Shown in pieces: positions 12,442 to 26,319 of a stretch of 64,000 nucleotides of DNA. Both the position numbers and the translations under genes were made by a program. The first letter of the stretch is position 1. Every line of letters begins with the position of its first letter. The stretch comes from Coriaria nepalensis (lineage: Eukaryota > Streptophyta > Magnoliopsida > Cucurbitales > Coriariaceae). Where the stretch lies: assembly GCA_027186245.1 (NCBI GenBank), contig CP114481.1:20553501-20617500 (forward strand). Reading direction: 5' to 3'. The notes under the pieces were generated by a model that saw only the letters and a list, made by a program, of their open reading frames with translations, ran no database searches and was not told where the DNA came from.

Positions 12442-12598
12442 GATCATTTAAGGGCAAGTATGCATTTGTGTTATTTGAGATTCTTGTCAATGAGTCTTCT
12501 CAAGTCACTAATGCATTTGAAAAAAATTCATATGAACACAATTAAAATGAATTCTATTTTCACACTTCGAACCCGACTTTCGTACATAACTTGCTAAT
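12442..12598 (+). repeat. 157-bp hybrid A/C unit with internal deletion
   Basis: The unit begins as a normal A monomer, but after GAAAAAAATTCA (ending near 12,530) it continues as monomer C from TATGAACACAATT onward. The rest of A, all of B and the first half of C are missing (272 bp). AATTCA is present at both parental positions, at offset 84 in A and 72 in C, so the join is out of monomer register by 12 bases. The result is a single chimeric monomer of 157 bp. Confidence 0.9.
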
Positions 12599-13456
12599 TA
12601 TGATTTAAGGGCAAGTATGCGTTTGTTTTATTTGAGATTCATGTCAATGAGTCTTTTCAAGTCACTAATGCATTTGAAAAAAATTCAAATGAATTCAATT
12701 TTTACACTTTAAACACTACTTTCGCGGATCACTTGTTGATGCTCTTTTTAAGACAAGTATGCATTTGATTTATCTTATATTTATTTCAATGAGCCTTTTC
12801 AATACAATAAAACATTTTGAAGCCATTGGAGCGAATACTATTTTCGCATTTCAGACACGACTTTCGCGCATAGCTCGAATATTATTTTTTGAACGCAAGT
12901 ATGAATTTTTTTTATTTTAGTGTCATGATCTCAATGACTTTTTGAAAGTCACTAATTCACTTGAAAGCAATTAAAATAAATTCTATTTTCGCACTTCGAA
13001 CTCGACTTTCGTACATAACTTGCTGATTATCATTTAAGGGCAAGTATGCATTTGTTTTATTTGAGATTCATGTCAATGAGTCTTTTCAAGTCACTAATGC
13101 ATTTGAAAAAAATTCAAATGAATTCAATTTTTACACTTTAAACACTACTTTCGTGGATCACTTGTTGATGATCTTTTTAAGACAAGTATGCATTTGATTT
13201 ATCATATATTAATTTCAATGAGTCTTCTCAATACAGGAAATCATTTGGAAGCAATTGGAGCGAATACTATTTTCGTATTTCAAACACGACTTTCGCGCAT
13301 AGCTTGCATATGATTTTTTGAAGGCAAGAATGAATTTGTTTAAACTTAGAGTCATCATCTCAATGACTCTTTGAAAGTCACTAATTCATTTGAACACAAT
13401 TAAAATGAATTCTATTTTCGCACTTCAAACCCGACTTTCGTACATAACTTGCTAAT
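12599..13456 (+). repeat. Two ordinary family I units
   Basis: Units starting at 12,599 and 13,028 re-establish the 429-bp ladder after the 157-bp hybrid. The first has the beta form of C and the second the alpha form. No other content. Confidence 0.85.
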
Positions 13457-14950
13457 GATCATTTAAGGGCAAGTATGCGTTTGTTTTATTTGAGATTCAT
13501 ATCAATGAGTCTTTTCAAGTCACTAATTTATTTGAACACAATTCAAATGAATTCTATTTTTACACTTCAAACACTACTTTGCCGCATAACTTGCAAATGA
13601 TCTTTTCAAGGAAAGTATGCATTTGTTTTATCTTATATTCATTTCAATGAGTCTTTTCAAGACAATAAATCTTTTGAAAGCCATTGGAGCGAATACTATT
13701 TTCGCATTTCAAACACGACTTTCGCGCGTAGCTTGCATATGATTTTTTGAAGGCAAGTATCAATTTGTTTAATCTTAGAGTCATCATCTCAATGACTCTT
13801 TGAAAGTCACTAATTCATATAAAGCAATTGAAATGAATTCATTTTCGCACTTCGAACCCGACTTTCGTACATAACTTGCTAATGTTCATTTAAGGGCAAG
13901 TATACGTTTGTTTTATTTGAGATTCATGTCAATGAGTCTTTTCAAGTCACTAATGCGTTTGAAAAAAATTGAAATGGATTCTTTTTTTACACTTTAAACA
14001 CTACTTTCGCGGATCACTTGTTGATAATCTTTTTAAGATAAGTATGCATTTGATTTATCTTATATTTATTTCAATAAGTCTTTTCAAGACAATAAATCAT
14101 TTGGAAGCAATTGGAGCGAATATTATTTTCGCATTTCAAACACGACTTTCGTGCATAGCTTGCATATGATTTTTTGAAGGCAAGTATGAATTTGTTTAAC
14201 CTTAGAGTCATCATCTCAATGACTCTTTGAAAGTCACTAATTCATAAGAACACAATTAAAATGAATTCTATTTTCGCACTTCGAACCTGACTTTCGTACA
14301 TTACTTGCTAATTATGATTTAAGGGCAAGTATACGTTTGTTTTATTTGAGATTCATGTCAATGAGTCTTTTCAAGTCACTAATGCATTTGAAAAAAATTC
14401 AAATGAATTCAATTTTTACACTTTAAACACTACTTTCGCGGATCACTTGTTGATGCTCTTGTTAAGACAAGTATGCATTTGATTTATCTTATATTTATTT
14501 CAATGAGTCTTTTCAATACAATAAATCATTTGGAAGCCATTGGAGCGAATACTATTTTCGCATTTCAAACACGACTTTCGCGCATAGCTTGCATATTATT
14601 TTTTGAACGCAAGTATGAATTTGTTTTATTTTAGTGTCATTATCTCAATGACTTTTTGAAAATCACTAATTCATTTGAAAGCAATTAAAATGAATTCAAT
14701 TTTCGCACTTCGAACTCGACTTTCGTACATAACTTGCTAATTATCATTTAAGGGCAAGTATGCATTTGTTTTATTTGAGATTCATGTCAATGAGTCTTTT
14801 GAAGTCACTAATGCATTTAAAGAAAATTCAATTGAATTCAATTTTTACACTTTAAACACTACTTTCGCGGATCACTTGTTGATGCTCTTTTTAAGACAAG
14901 TATGCATTTGATTTATCTTATATTTATTTCAATGAGTCTTTTCAATACAA
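13457..14950 (+). repeat. Segment duplicated from about 5.3 kb upstream (copy 2)
   Basis: Carries the same rare markers in the same order as 8,151-9,650: GCCGCATAACTTGC near 13,572, CAAGGAAAGTATGC, CATATAAAGCAATT near 13,820, GAAATGGATTC near 13,970, GATGCTCTTGTT near 14,455, and CATTTAAAGAAAATTC near 14,814. Similarity fades in the B monomer near 14,950, where this copy has GGAAGCAATTGG and the other has GGAAGCCATTGG. Confidence 0.8.
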
Positions 14951-17900
14951 TAAATCATTTGGAAGCAATTGGAGCGAATACTATTTTCGCATTTCAACCA
15001 CGACTTTCGCGCATAGCTTGCATATGATTTTTTGAAGGCAAGTATGAATTTGTTTAATCTTAGAGTCATCATCTCAATAACTCTTTGAAAATCACTAATT
15101 CATTTGAAAGCAATTAAAATGAATTCAATTTTCGCACTTCGAACTCGACTTTCGTACATAACTTGCTAATTATCATTTAAGGGCAAGTATGCATTTGTTT
15201 TATTTGAGATTCATGTCAATGAGTCTTTTCAAGTCACTAATGCATTTAAAAAAAATTCAAATGAATTCAATTTTTACACTTTAAACACTACTTTCGCGGA
15301 TCACTTGTTGATGCTCTTTTTAAGACAAGTATGCATTTGATTTATCTTATATTTATTTCAATGAGTCTTTTCAATACAATAAATCATTTGGAAGCAATTG
15401 GAGCGAATACTATTTTCGCATTTCAAACATGACTTTCGCGCATAGCTTGCATATGATTTTTTGAAGGCAAGTATGAATTTGTTTAACCTTAGAGTCATCA
15501 TCTCAATGACTCTTTGAAAGTCACTAATTCATATGAACACAATTAAAATGAATTCTATTTTCGCACTTCGAACCCGACTTTCGTACATAACTTGCTAATT
15601 ATGATTTAAGGGCAAGTATACGTTTGTTTTATTTGAGATTCATGTCAATGAGTCTTTTCAAGTCACTAATGCATTTGAAAAAAATTCAAATGAATTCAAT
15701 TTTTACACTTTAAACACTACTTTCGCGGATCACTTATTTAGCTCTTGTTAAGACAAGTATGCATTTGATTTATCTTATATTTATTTCAATGAGTCTTTTC
15801 AATACAATAAATCATTTGGAAGCAATTGGAGCGAATACTATTTTCGCATTTCAAACACGACTTTCGCGCATAGCTTGCATATTATTTTTTGAACGCAAGT
15901 ATGAATTTGTTTTATTTTAGTGTCATTATCTCAATGACTTTTTGAAAATCACTAATTCATTTGAAAGCAATTAAAATGAATTCAATTTTCGCACTTCGAA
16001 CTCGACTTTCGTACATAACTTGCTAATTATCATTTAAGGGCAAGTATGCATTTGTTTTATTTGAGATTCATGTCAATGAGTCTTTTCAAGTCACTAATGC
16101 ATTTAAAGAAAATTCAATTGAATTCAATTTTTACACTTTAAACACTACTTTCGCGGATCACTTGTTGATGCTCTTTTTAAGACAAGTATGCATTTGATTC
16201 ATCTTATATTTATTTCAATGAGTCTTTTCAATACAATAAATCATTTGGAAGCAATTGGAGCGAATACTATTTTCGCATTTCAACCACGACTTTCGCGCAT
16301 AGCTTGCATATGATTTTTTGAAGGCAAGTATGAATTTGTTTAATCTTAGAGTCATCATCTCAATGACTCTTTGAAAGTCACTAATTCATTTGAAAGCAAT
16401 TAAAATGAATTCAATTTTCGCACTTCGAACTCGACTTTCGTACATAACTTGCTAATTATTATTTAAGGGCAAGTATGCATTTGTTTTATTTGAGATTCAT
16501 GTCAATGAGTCTTTTCAAGTCACTAATGCATTTAAAAAAAATTCAAATGAATTCTATTTTTACACTTTAAACACTACTTTCGCGGATCACTTGTTGATGC
16601 TCTTTTTAAGACAAGTATGCATTTGATTTATCTTATATTTATTTCAATGAGTCTTTTCAATACAATAAATCATTTGGAAGCCATTGGAGCGAATACTATT
16701 TTCGCATTTCAAACACGACTTTCGCGCATAGCTTGCGTATTATTTTTTGAACGCAAGTATGAATTTGTTTTATTTTAGTGTCATTATCTCAATGAATTTT
16801 TGAAAGTCACTAATTCATTTGAAAGCAATTAAAATGAATTCAATTTTCGCACTTCGAACTCGACTTTCGTACATAACTTGCCAATTATCATTTAAGGTCA
16901 AGTATGCATTTGTTTTATTTGAGATTCATGTCAATGAGTCTTTTCAACTCACTAATGCATTTGAAAAAAATTCAAATGAATTCTATTTTTACACTTTAAA
17001 CACTACTTTCGTGGATAACTTGTTGATGATCTTTTTAAGACAAGTATGCATTTGATTCATCTTATATTTATTTCAATGAGTCTTTTCAATACAATAAATC
17101 ATTTGGAAGCAATTGGAGCGAATACTATTTTCGCATTTCAACCACGACTTTCGCGCATAGCTTGCATATGATTTTTTGAAGGCAAGTATGAATTTGTTTA
17201 ATCTTAGAGTCATCATCTCAATAACTCTTTGAAAATCACTAATTCATTTGAAAGCAATTAAAATGAATTCAATTTTCGCACTTCGAACTCGACTTTCGTA
17301 CATAACTTGCTAATTATCATTTAAGGGCAAGTATGCATTTGTTTTATTTGAGATTCACGTCAATGAGTCTTTTCAAGTCACTAATGCATTTAAAAAAAAT
17401 TCAAATGAATTTAATTTTTACACCTTAAACACTACTTTCGCGGATCACTTGTTGATGCTCTTTTTAAGACAAGTATGCATTTGATTTATCTTATATTTAT
17501 TTCAATGAGTCTTTTCAATACAATAAATCATTTGGAAGCAATTGGAGCGAATACTATTTTCGCATTTCAAACATGACTTTCGCGCATAGCTTGCATATGA
17601 TTTTTTGAAGGCAAGTATGAATTTGTTTAACCTTAGAGTCATCATCTCAATGACTCTTTGAAAGTCACTAATTCATATGAACACAATTAAAATGAATTCT
17701 ATTTTCGCACTTCGAACCCGACTTTCGTACATAACTTGCTAATTATGATTTAAGGGCAAGTATACGTTTGTTTTATTTAAGATTCATGTCAATGAGTCTT
17801 TTCAAGTCACTAATGCATTTGAAAAAAATTCAAATGAATTCAATTTTTACACTTTAAACACTACTTTCGCGGATCACTTATTTAGCTCTTGTTAAGACAA

Positions 17901-19240
17901 GTATGCATTTGATTTATCTTATATTTATTTCAATGAGTCTTTTCAATACAATAAATCATTTGGAAGCAATTGGAGCGAATACTATTTTCGCATTTCAAAC
18001 ACGACTTTCGCGCATAGCTTGCATATTATTTTTTGAACGCAAGTATGAATTTGTTTTATTTTAGTGTCATTATCTCAATGACTTTTTGAAAATCACTAAT
18101 TCATTTGAAAGCAATTAAAATGAATTCAATTTTCGCACTTCGAACTCGACTTTCGTACATAACTTGCTAATTATCATTTAAGGGCAAGTATGCATTTGTT
18201 TTATTTGAGATTCATGTCAATGAGTCTTTTCAAGTCACTAATGCATTTAAAGAAAATTCAATTGAATTCAATTTTTACACTTTAAACACTACTTTCGCGG
18301 ATCACTTGTTGATGCTCTTTTTAAGACAAGTATGCATTTGATTTATCTTATATTTATTTCAATGAGTCTTTTCAATACAATAAATCATTTGGAAGCAATT
18401 GGAGCGAATACTATTTTCGCATTTCAACCACGACTTTCGCGCATAGCTTGCATATGATTTTTTGAAGGCAAGTATGAATTTGTTTAATCTTAGAGTCATC
18501 ATCTCAATGACTCTTTGAAAGTCACTAATTCATTTGAAAGCAATTAAAATGAATTCAATTTTCGCACTTCGAACTCGACTTTCGTACCTAACTTGCTAAT
18601 TATTATTTAAGGGCAAGTATGCATTTGTTTTATTTGAGATTCATGTCAATGAGTCTTTTCAAGTCACTAATGCATTTAAAAAAAATTCAAATGAATTCTA
18701 TTTTTACACTTTAAACACTACTTTCGCGGATCACTTGTTGATGCTCTTTTTAAGACAAGTATGCATTTGATTTATCTTATATTTATTTCACTGAGTCTTT
18801 TCAATACAATAAATCATTTGGAAGCCATTGGAGCGAATACTATTTTCGCATTTCAAACACGACTTTCGCGCATAGCTTGCGTATTATTTTTTGAACGCAA
18901 GTATGAATTTGTTTTATTTTAGTGTCATTATCTCAATGAATTTTTGAAAGTCACTAATTCATTTGAAAGCAATTAAAATGAATTCAATTTTCGCACTTCG
19001 AACTCGACTTTCGTACATAACTTGCCAATTATCATTTAAGGGCAAGTATGCATTTGTTTTATTTGAGATTCATGTCAATGAGTCTTTTCAACTCACTAAT
19101 GCATTTGAAAAAAATTCAAATGAATTCTATTTTTACACTTTAAACACTACTTTCGTGGATAACTTGTTGATGATCTTTTTAAGACAAGTATGCATTTGAT
19201 TTATCATATATTAATTTCAATGAATCTTTTCAATACAGGA
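14951..19240 (+). repeat. 2,144-bp five-unit higher-order repeat, two copies
   Basis: Markers recur at an offset of 2,144 bp: CAATAACTCTTTG at about 15,076 and 17,220, the altered B start CACTTATTTAGCTC at about 15,733 and 17,877, CATTTAAAGAAAATTC at about 16,103 and 18,246, and AATGAATTTTTGAAAG at about 16,790 and 18,935. The offset is five units less the one base lost in CACTTATTTAGCTC. The copies are about 14,950-17,090 and 17,095-19,240. Confidence 0.8.
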
Positions 19241-20460
19241 AATCATTTGGAAGCAATTGGAGCGAATACTATTTTCGCATTTCAAACACGACTTTCGCGC
19301 ATACCTTGCATATGATTTTTTGAAGGCAAGTATGAATTTGTTTAATCTTAGAGTCATCATCTCAATGACTCTTTGAAAGTCACTAATTCATTTGAAAGCA
19401 ATTAAAATGAATTCAATTTTCGTACTTCGAAGTCGACTTTCGTACATAACTTGCTAATGATCATTTAAGGGCAAGTATACGTTTGTTTTATTTGAGATTC
19501 ATGTCAATGAGTCTTTTCAAGTCACTAATGCATTTAAAAAAAATTCAAATGAATTCTATTTTTACACTTTAAACACTACTTTCGTGGATCACTTGTTCAT
19601 GATCTTTTTAAGACAAGTATGCATTTGATTTATCATATATTAATTTCAATGAGTCTTTTCAATACAATAAATCATTTGGAAGCCATTGGAGCGAATACTA
19701 TTTTCGCATTTCAAACACGACTTTCGCGCATAGCTTGCGTATTATTTTTTGAACGCAAGTATGAATTTGTTTTATTTTAGTGTCATTATCTCAATGAATT
19801 TTTGAAAGTCACTAATTCATTTGAAAGCAATTAAAATGAATTCAATTTTCGCACTTCGAACTCGACTTTCGTACATAACTTGCCAATTATCATTTAAGGG
19901 CAAGTATGCATTTGTTTTATTTGAGATTCATGTCAATGAGTCTTTTCAACTCACTAATGCATTTGAAAAAAATTCAAATGAATTCTATTTTTACACTTTA
20001 AACACTACTTTCGTGGATAACTTGTTGATGATCTTTTTAAGACAAGTATGCATTTGATTTATCATATATTAATTTCAATGAATCTTTTCAATACAGGAAA
20101 TCATTTGGAAGCAATTGGAGCGAATACTATTTTCGCATTTCAAACACGACTTTCGCGCATACCTTGCATATGATTTTTTGAAGGCAAGTATGAATTTGTT
20201 TAATCTTAGAGTCATCATCTCAATGACTCTTTGAAAGTCACTAATTCATTTGAAAGCAATTAAAATGAATTCAATTTTCGTACTTCGAAGTCGACTTTCG
20301 TACATAACTTGCTAATGATCATTTAAGGGCAAGTATACGTTTGTTTTATTTGAGATTCATGTCAATGAGTCTTTTCAAGTCACTAATGCATTTAAAAAAA
20401 ATTCAAATGAATTCTATTTTTACACTTTAAACACTACTTTCGTGGATCACTTGTTCATGA
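18740..20460 (+). repeat. 858-bp two-unit higher-order repeat, two copies
   Basis: A pair of units is repeated with an 858-bp offset: CAATGAATTTTTG at about 18,934 and 19,793, CCAATTATCATTTAAGG at 19,025 and 19,883, and CTTCGAAGTCGAC at about 19,425 and 20,284. The block overlaps the right end of the 2,144-bp repeat, so the dimer was copied after or within it. Confidence 0.8.
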
Positions 20461-23400
20461 TCTTTTTAAGACAAGTATGCATTTGATTTATCATATATTA
20501 ATTTCAATGAGTCTTTTCAATACAATAAATCATTTGGAAGCAATTGGAGCGAATACTATTTTCGCATTTCAAACACGACTTTCGCGCATACCTTGCATAT
20601 GATTTTTTGAAGGCAAGTATGAATTTGTTTAATCTTAGAGTCATCATCTCAATGACTCTCTGCAAGTCACTAATTCATTTGACCACAATTAAAATGAATT
20701 CTATTTTCGTACCTCGAACCCGACTTTCGTACATAACTTGCTAATGATCATTTAAGGGCAAGTATGCGTTTGTTTTATTTGAGATTCATGTCAATGAGTC
20801 TTCTCAAGTCACTAATGCATTTGAAAAAAATTCAAATGAATTCTATTTTTACACTTTAAACACTACTTTCGCGGATCACTTGTTGCCGATCTTTTTAAGA
20901 CAAGTATGCATTTGATTTATCATATATTTATTTCAATGAGTCTTTTCAAGATAATAAATCATTTGGAAGCCATTGGAGCGAATACTATTTTCGCATTTCA
21001 AACACGACTTTCCCGCATAGCTTGCATATTATTTTTTAAACGCAAGTATGAATTTGTTTTATTTTAGTGTAATTATCTCAATGACTTTTTGAAAGTCACT
21101 AATTCATTTCAAAAAATTAAAATGAATTCAATTTTCGCACTTCGAACTCGACTTTCGTACATAACTTGCTAATTATCATTTAAGGGCAAGTATGCATTTG
21201 TTTTATTTGAGATTCATGTCAATGAGTCTTTTCAAGTCACTAATGCGTTTGAAAAAAATTGAAATGCATTCTATTTTTACGCTTTGAACACTACTTTCGC
21301 GGATCACTTGTTGATGATCTTTTTAAGACAAGTATGCATTTGATTTATCATATATTTATTTCAATGAGTCTTTTCAAGACAATAAATCATTTGGTAGCAA
21401 TCGGAGCGAATACTATTTTCGCATTTCAAACACGACTTTCGCACATAGCTTGCATATGATTTTTTGAAGGCAAGTATGAATTTGTTTAATCTTAGAGTCA
21501 TCATCTCAATGACTCTTTGAAAGTCACTAATTCATTTGACCACAATTAAAATGAATTCTATTTTCGTACCTCGAACCCGACTTTCGTACATAACTTGCTA
21601 ATGATCATTTAAGGGCAAGTATGCGTTTGTTTTATTTGAACTTCATGTCAATGAGTCTTCTCAAGTCACTAATGCATTTGAAAAAAATTCAAATGAATTC
21701 TATTTTTACACTTTAAACACTACTTTCGTGGATCACTTGTTGATGATCTTTTTAAGACAAGTATGCATTTGATTTATCATATATTTATTTCCATGAGTCT
21801 TTTCAAGACAAGAAATCATTAGGAAGCAATTGGAGCGAATACTATTTTCGCATTTCAACCACGACTTTCGCGCATAGCTTGCATATGATTTTTTGAAGGC
21901 AAGTACGAATTTGTTTAATCTTAGAGTCATCATCTCAATGACTCTTTGAAAGTCACTAATTCATTTGACCACAATTAAAATGAATTCTATTTTCGTACCT
22001 CGAACCCGACTTTCGTACATAACTTGCTAATTATAATTTAAGGGCAAGTATACGTTTGTTTTATTTGAGATTCATGTCAATGAGTCTTTTCGAGTCACTA
22101 ATGCGTTTGAAAAAAATTGAAATGCATTCTATTTTTACACTTTAAACACTACTTTCGCGGATCACTTGTTGATGATCTTTTTAAGACAAGTATGCATTTG
22201 ATTTATCTTATATTTATTTCAATGAGTCTTTTCAATACAATAAATCATTTGGACGCAATTGGAGTGAATACTATTTTCGCATTTTAAACACGACTTTCGT
22301 ACATAGCTTGCATATGATTTTTTGAAGGCAAGTATGAATTTGTTTAATCTTGGAGTCATCATCTCAATGACTCTTTGAAAATCAATAATTCATTTGACCA
22401 CAATTAAAATGAATTCTATTTTCGTACCTCGAACCCGAGTTTCGTACATAACTTGCTAATTATCATTTAAGGGCAAGTATGCGTTTGTTTTATTTGAGAT
22501 TCATGTCAATGAGTCTTCTCAAGTCACTAATGCATTTGAAAAAAATTCAAATGAATTCTATTTTTACACTTTAAACACTACTTTCGCGGATCACTTGTTG
22601 CCGATCTTTTTAAGACAAGTATGCATTTGATTTATCATATATTTATTTCCATGAGTCTTTTCAAGACAAGAAATCATTAGGAAGCAATTGGAGCGAATAC
22701 TATTTTCGCATTTCAACCACGACTTTCGCGCATAGCTTGCATATGATTTTTTGAAGGCAAGTATGAATTTGTTTAATCTTAGAGTCATCATCTCAATGAC
22801 TCTTTGAAAGTCACTAATTCATATGAACACAATTAAAATGAATTATATTTTCGTACCTCGAACCCGACTTTCGTACATAACTTGCTAATGATCATTTAAG
22901 GGCAAGTATGCGTTTGTTTTATTTGAGATTCATGTCAATGAGTCTTCTCAAGTCACTAATGCATCTGAAAAAAATTCAAATGAATTCTATTTTTACACTT
23001 TCAACACTACTTTCGCGGATCACTTGTTGCCGGTCTTTTTAAGACAAGTATGCATTTGATTTATCATATATTTATTTGAATGAGTCTTTTCAAGACAATA
23101 AATCATTTGGAAGCCATTGGAGCGAATACTATTTTCGCATTTCAAACACGACTTTCCCGCATAGCTTGCATATTATTTTTTAAACGCAAGTATGAATTTG
23201 TTTTATTTTAGTGTAATTATCTCAATGACTTTTTGAAAGTCACTAATTCATTTCAAAAAATTAAAATGAATTCAATTTTCGCACTTCGAACTCGACTTTC
23301 GTACATAACTTGCTAATTATCATTTAAGGGCAAGTATGCATTTGTTTTATTTGAGATTCATGTCAATGAGTCTTTTCAAGTCACTAATGCGTTTGAAAAA

Positions 23401-24059
23401 AATTGAAATGCATTCTATTTTTACGCTTTGAACACTACTTTCGCGGATCACTTGTTGATGATCTTTTTAAGACAAGTATGCATTTGATTTATCATATATT
23501 TATTTCCATGAGTCTTTTCAAGACAAGAAATCATTAGGAAGCAATTGGAGCGAATACTATTTTCGCATTTCAACCACGACTTTCGCGCATAGCTTGGATA
23601 TGATTTTTTGAAGGCAAGTATGAATTTGTTTAATCTTAGAGTCATCATCTCAATGACTCTTTGAAAGTCACTAATTCATTTGACCACAATTAAAATGAAT
23701 TCTATTTTCGTACCTCGAACCCGACTTTCGTACATAACTTGCTAATGATCATTTAAGGGCAAGTATGCGTTTGTTTTATTTGAGATTCATGTCAATGAGT
23801 CTTCTCAAGTCACTAATGCATTTGAAAAAAATTCAAATGCATTCTATTTTTACACTTTAAACACTACTTTCGCGGATCACTTGTTGATGATCTTTTTAAG
23901 ACAAGTATGCATTTGATTTATCATATATTTATTTCAATGAGTCTTTTCAGGACAATAAATCATTTGGAAGTAATTGGAGCGAATACTATTTTCGCATTCC
24001 AAACACGACTTTCGCGCATAGCTTGCATATGAATTTTTGAAGGCAAGTATGAATTTGTT
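20461..24059 (+). repeat. Mixed family I units with GTTGCCGATC-type B starts
   Basis: Several units here have CTTGTTGCCGATC at the A/B join (near 20,879, 22,595 and 23,025) instead of CTTGTTGATGATC. A stretch around 20,870-21,330 recurs at about 23,015-23,475, offset 2,145 bp, sharing CATTTCAAAAAATTAAAATG and TACGCTTTGAACAC. B monomers with CCATGAGTC and AGAAATCATTAGGAAGC recur near 21,790, 22,650 and 23,505. Confidence 0.75.
21510..22370 (+). repeat. Two-unit block with a near-identical copy 15.87 kb downstream (copy 1)
   Basis: Compared by eye with 37,380-38,240 at a constant offset of 15,870 bp, the block shares TTTGAACTTCATGTC, AAGTACGAATTTG, ATTATAATTTAAGGG, GGACGCAATTGGAG, CATTTTAAACACG and CTTGGAGTCATC. 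It ends where this copy reads GAAAATCAATAATTC and the other GAAAGTCACTAATTC. Confidence 0.8.
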
Positions 24060-26250
24060 TAATCTTAGAGTCATCATCTCAATGACTCTTTGAAAGTCAC
24101 TAATTCATATGAACACAATTAAAAGGAATTCTATTTTCGTACCTCGAACCCGACTTTCGTACATAACTTGCTAATGATCATTTAAGGGCAAGTATGCGTT
24201 TGTTTTATTTGAGATTCATGTCAATGAGTCTTCTCAAGTCACTAATGCATTTGAAAAAAATTCAAATGAATTCAATTTTTACACTTTAAACACTACTTTC
24301 GCGGATCACTTGTTGATGCTCTTTTTAAGACAAGTATGTATTTGATTTATCTTATATTTATTTTAATGAGTCCTTTCAAGACAAGAAATCATTAGGAAGC
24401 AATTGGAGCGAATACTATTTTCGCATTTCAACCACGACTTTCGCGCATAGCTTGCATATGATTTTTTGAAGGCAAGTATGAATTTGTTTAATCTTAGAGT
24501 CATCATCTCAATGACTCTTTGAAAGTCACTAATTCATTTGAAAGCAATTAAAATGAATTCCATTTTCGCACTTCGAACTCGACTTTCGTACATAACTTGC
24601 TAATTATCATTTAAGGGCAAGTATGCATTTGTTTTATTTGAGATTCATGTCAATGAGTCTTTTCAAGTCACTAATGCATTTGAAAAAAATTCAAATGAAT
24701 TCAATTTTTACACTTTAAACACTACTTTCGTGGATCACTTGTTGATGATCTTTTTAAGACAAGTATGCATTTGATTTATCATATATTAATTTCAATGAGT
24801 CTTTTCAAGACAATAAATCATTTGGTAGCAATCGGAGCGAATACTATTTTCGCATTTCAAACACGACTTTCGCACATAGCTTGCATATGATTTTTTGAAG
24901 GCAAGTATGAATTTGTTTAATCTTAGAGTCATCATCTCAATGACTCTTTGAAAGTCACTAATTCATTTGACCACAATTAAAATGAATTCTATTTTCGTAC
25001 CTCGAACCCGACTTTCGTACATAACTTGCTAATGATCATTTAACGGCAAGTATGCGTTTGTTTTATTTGAGATTCATGTCAGTGAGTCTTTTCAAGTCAC
25101 TAATCCATTTAAAAAAAATTCAAATGAATTCAATTTTTACACTTTAAACACTACTTTCGCGGATCACTTGTTGATGATCTTTTTAAGACAAGTATGTATT
25201 TGATTTATCTTATATTTATTTCAATGACTCTTTTCAAGACAATAAATCATTTTGAAGCAATTGGAGCGAATACTATTTTCGCATTTCAAACACGACTTTC
25301 GCGCGTAGCTTGCATATGATTTTTTGAAGGCAAGTATGAATTTGTTTAATCTTAGAGTCATCATCTCAATGACTCTTTGAAAGTCACTAATTCATATGAA
25401 CACAATTAAAAGGAATTCTATTTTCGTACCTCGAACCCGACTTTCGTACATAACTTGCTAATGATCATTTAAGGGCAAGTATGCGTTTGTTTTATTTGAG
25501 ATTCATGTCAATGAGTCTTTTCAAGTCACTACTGCATTTGAAAAAAATTCAAATGAATTCAATTTTTACACTTTAAACACTACTTTCGCGGATCACTTGT
25601 TGATGCTCTTTTTAAGACAAGTATGTATTTGATTTATCTTATATTTATTTTAATGAGTCCTTTCAAGACAAGAAATCATTAGGAAGCAATTGGAGCGAAT
25701 ACTATTTTTGCATTTCAACCACGACTTTCGCGCATAGCTTGCATATGATTTTTTGAAGGCAAGTATGAATTTGTTTAATCTTAGAGTCATCATCTCAATG
25801 ACTCTTTGAAAGTCACTAATTCATTTGAAAGCAATTAAAATGAATTCAATTTTCGGACTTCGAACTCGACTTTCGTACATAACTTGCTAATTATCATTTA
25901 AGGGCAAGTATGCATTTGTTTTATTTGAGATTCATGTCAATGAGTCTTTTCAAGTCACTAATGCATTTGAAAAAAATTGAAATGAATTCAATTTTTACAC
26001 TTTAAACACTACTTTCGTGGATCACTTGTTGATGATCTTTTTAAGACAAGTATGCATTTGATTTATCATATATTAATTTCAATGAGTCTTTTCAAGACAA
26101 TAAATCATTTGGTAGCAATCGGAGCGAATACTATTTTCGCATTTCAAACACGACTTTCGCACATAGCTTGCATATGATTTTTTGAAGGCAAGTATGAATT
26201 TGTTTAATCTTAGAGTCATCATCTCAATGACTCTTTGAAAGTCACTAATT
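24060..26250 (+). repeat. 1,287-bp three-unit higher-order repeat, two partial copies
   Basis: TTAAAAGGAATTC occurs at 24,119 and 25,406, and TCATATATTAATTTCAATG at about 24,779 and 26,066, both offset 1,287 bp (three units). AATGAGTCCTTTCAAG, ATTAGGAAGC and GGTAGCAATCGGAG also match at this offset. The match ends where monomer C reads CATTTGACCAC (24,965) against CATTTGAACAC (26,252). Confidence 0.75.
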
Positions 26251-26319
26251 CATTTGAACACAATTAAAATGAATTCTATTTTCGCACTTCAAACCCGACT
26301 TTCGTACATAACTGCTAAT

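Noticed and set aside
21733..21933. Recurring 66-codon frame on the - strand (also near 22,591, 23,448, 31,169, 32,885, 34,601, 37,603)
   Set aside because: Positions are multiples of the repeat length apart and the frame is the antisense of B/C sequence. The lysine- and serine-rich translation simply mirrors the AT-rich repeat.
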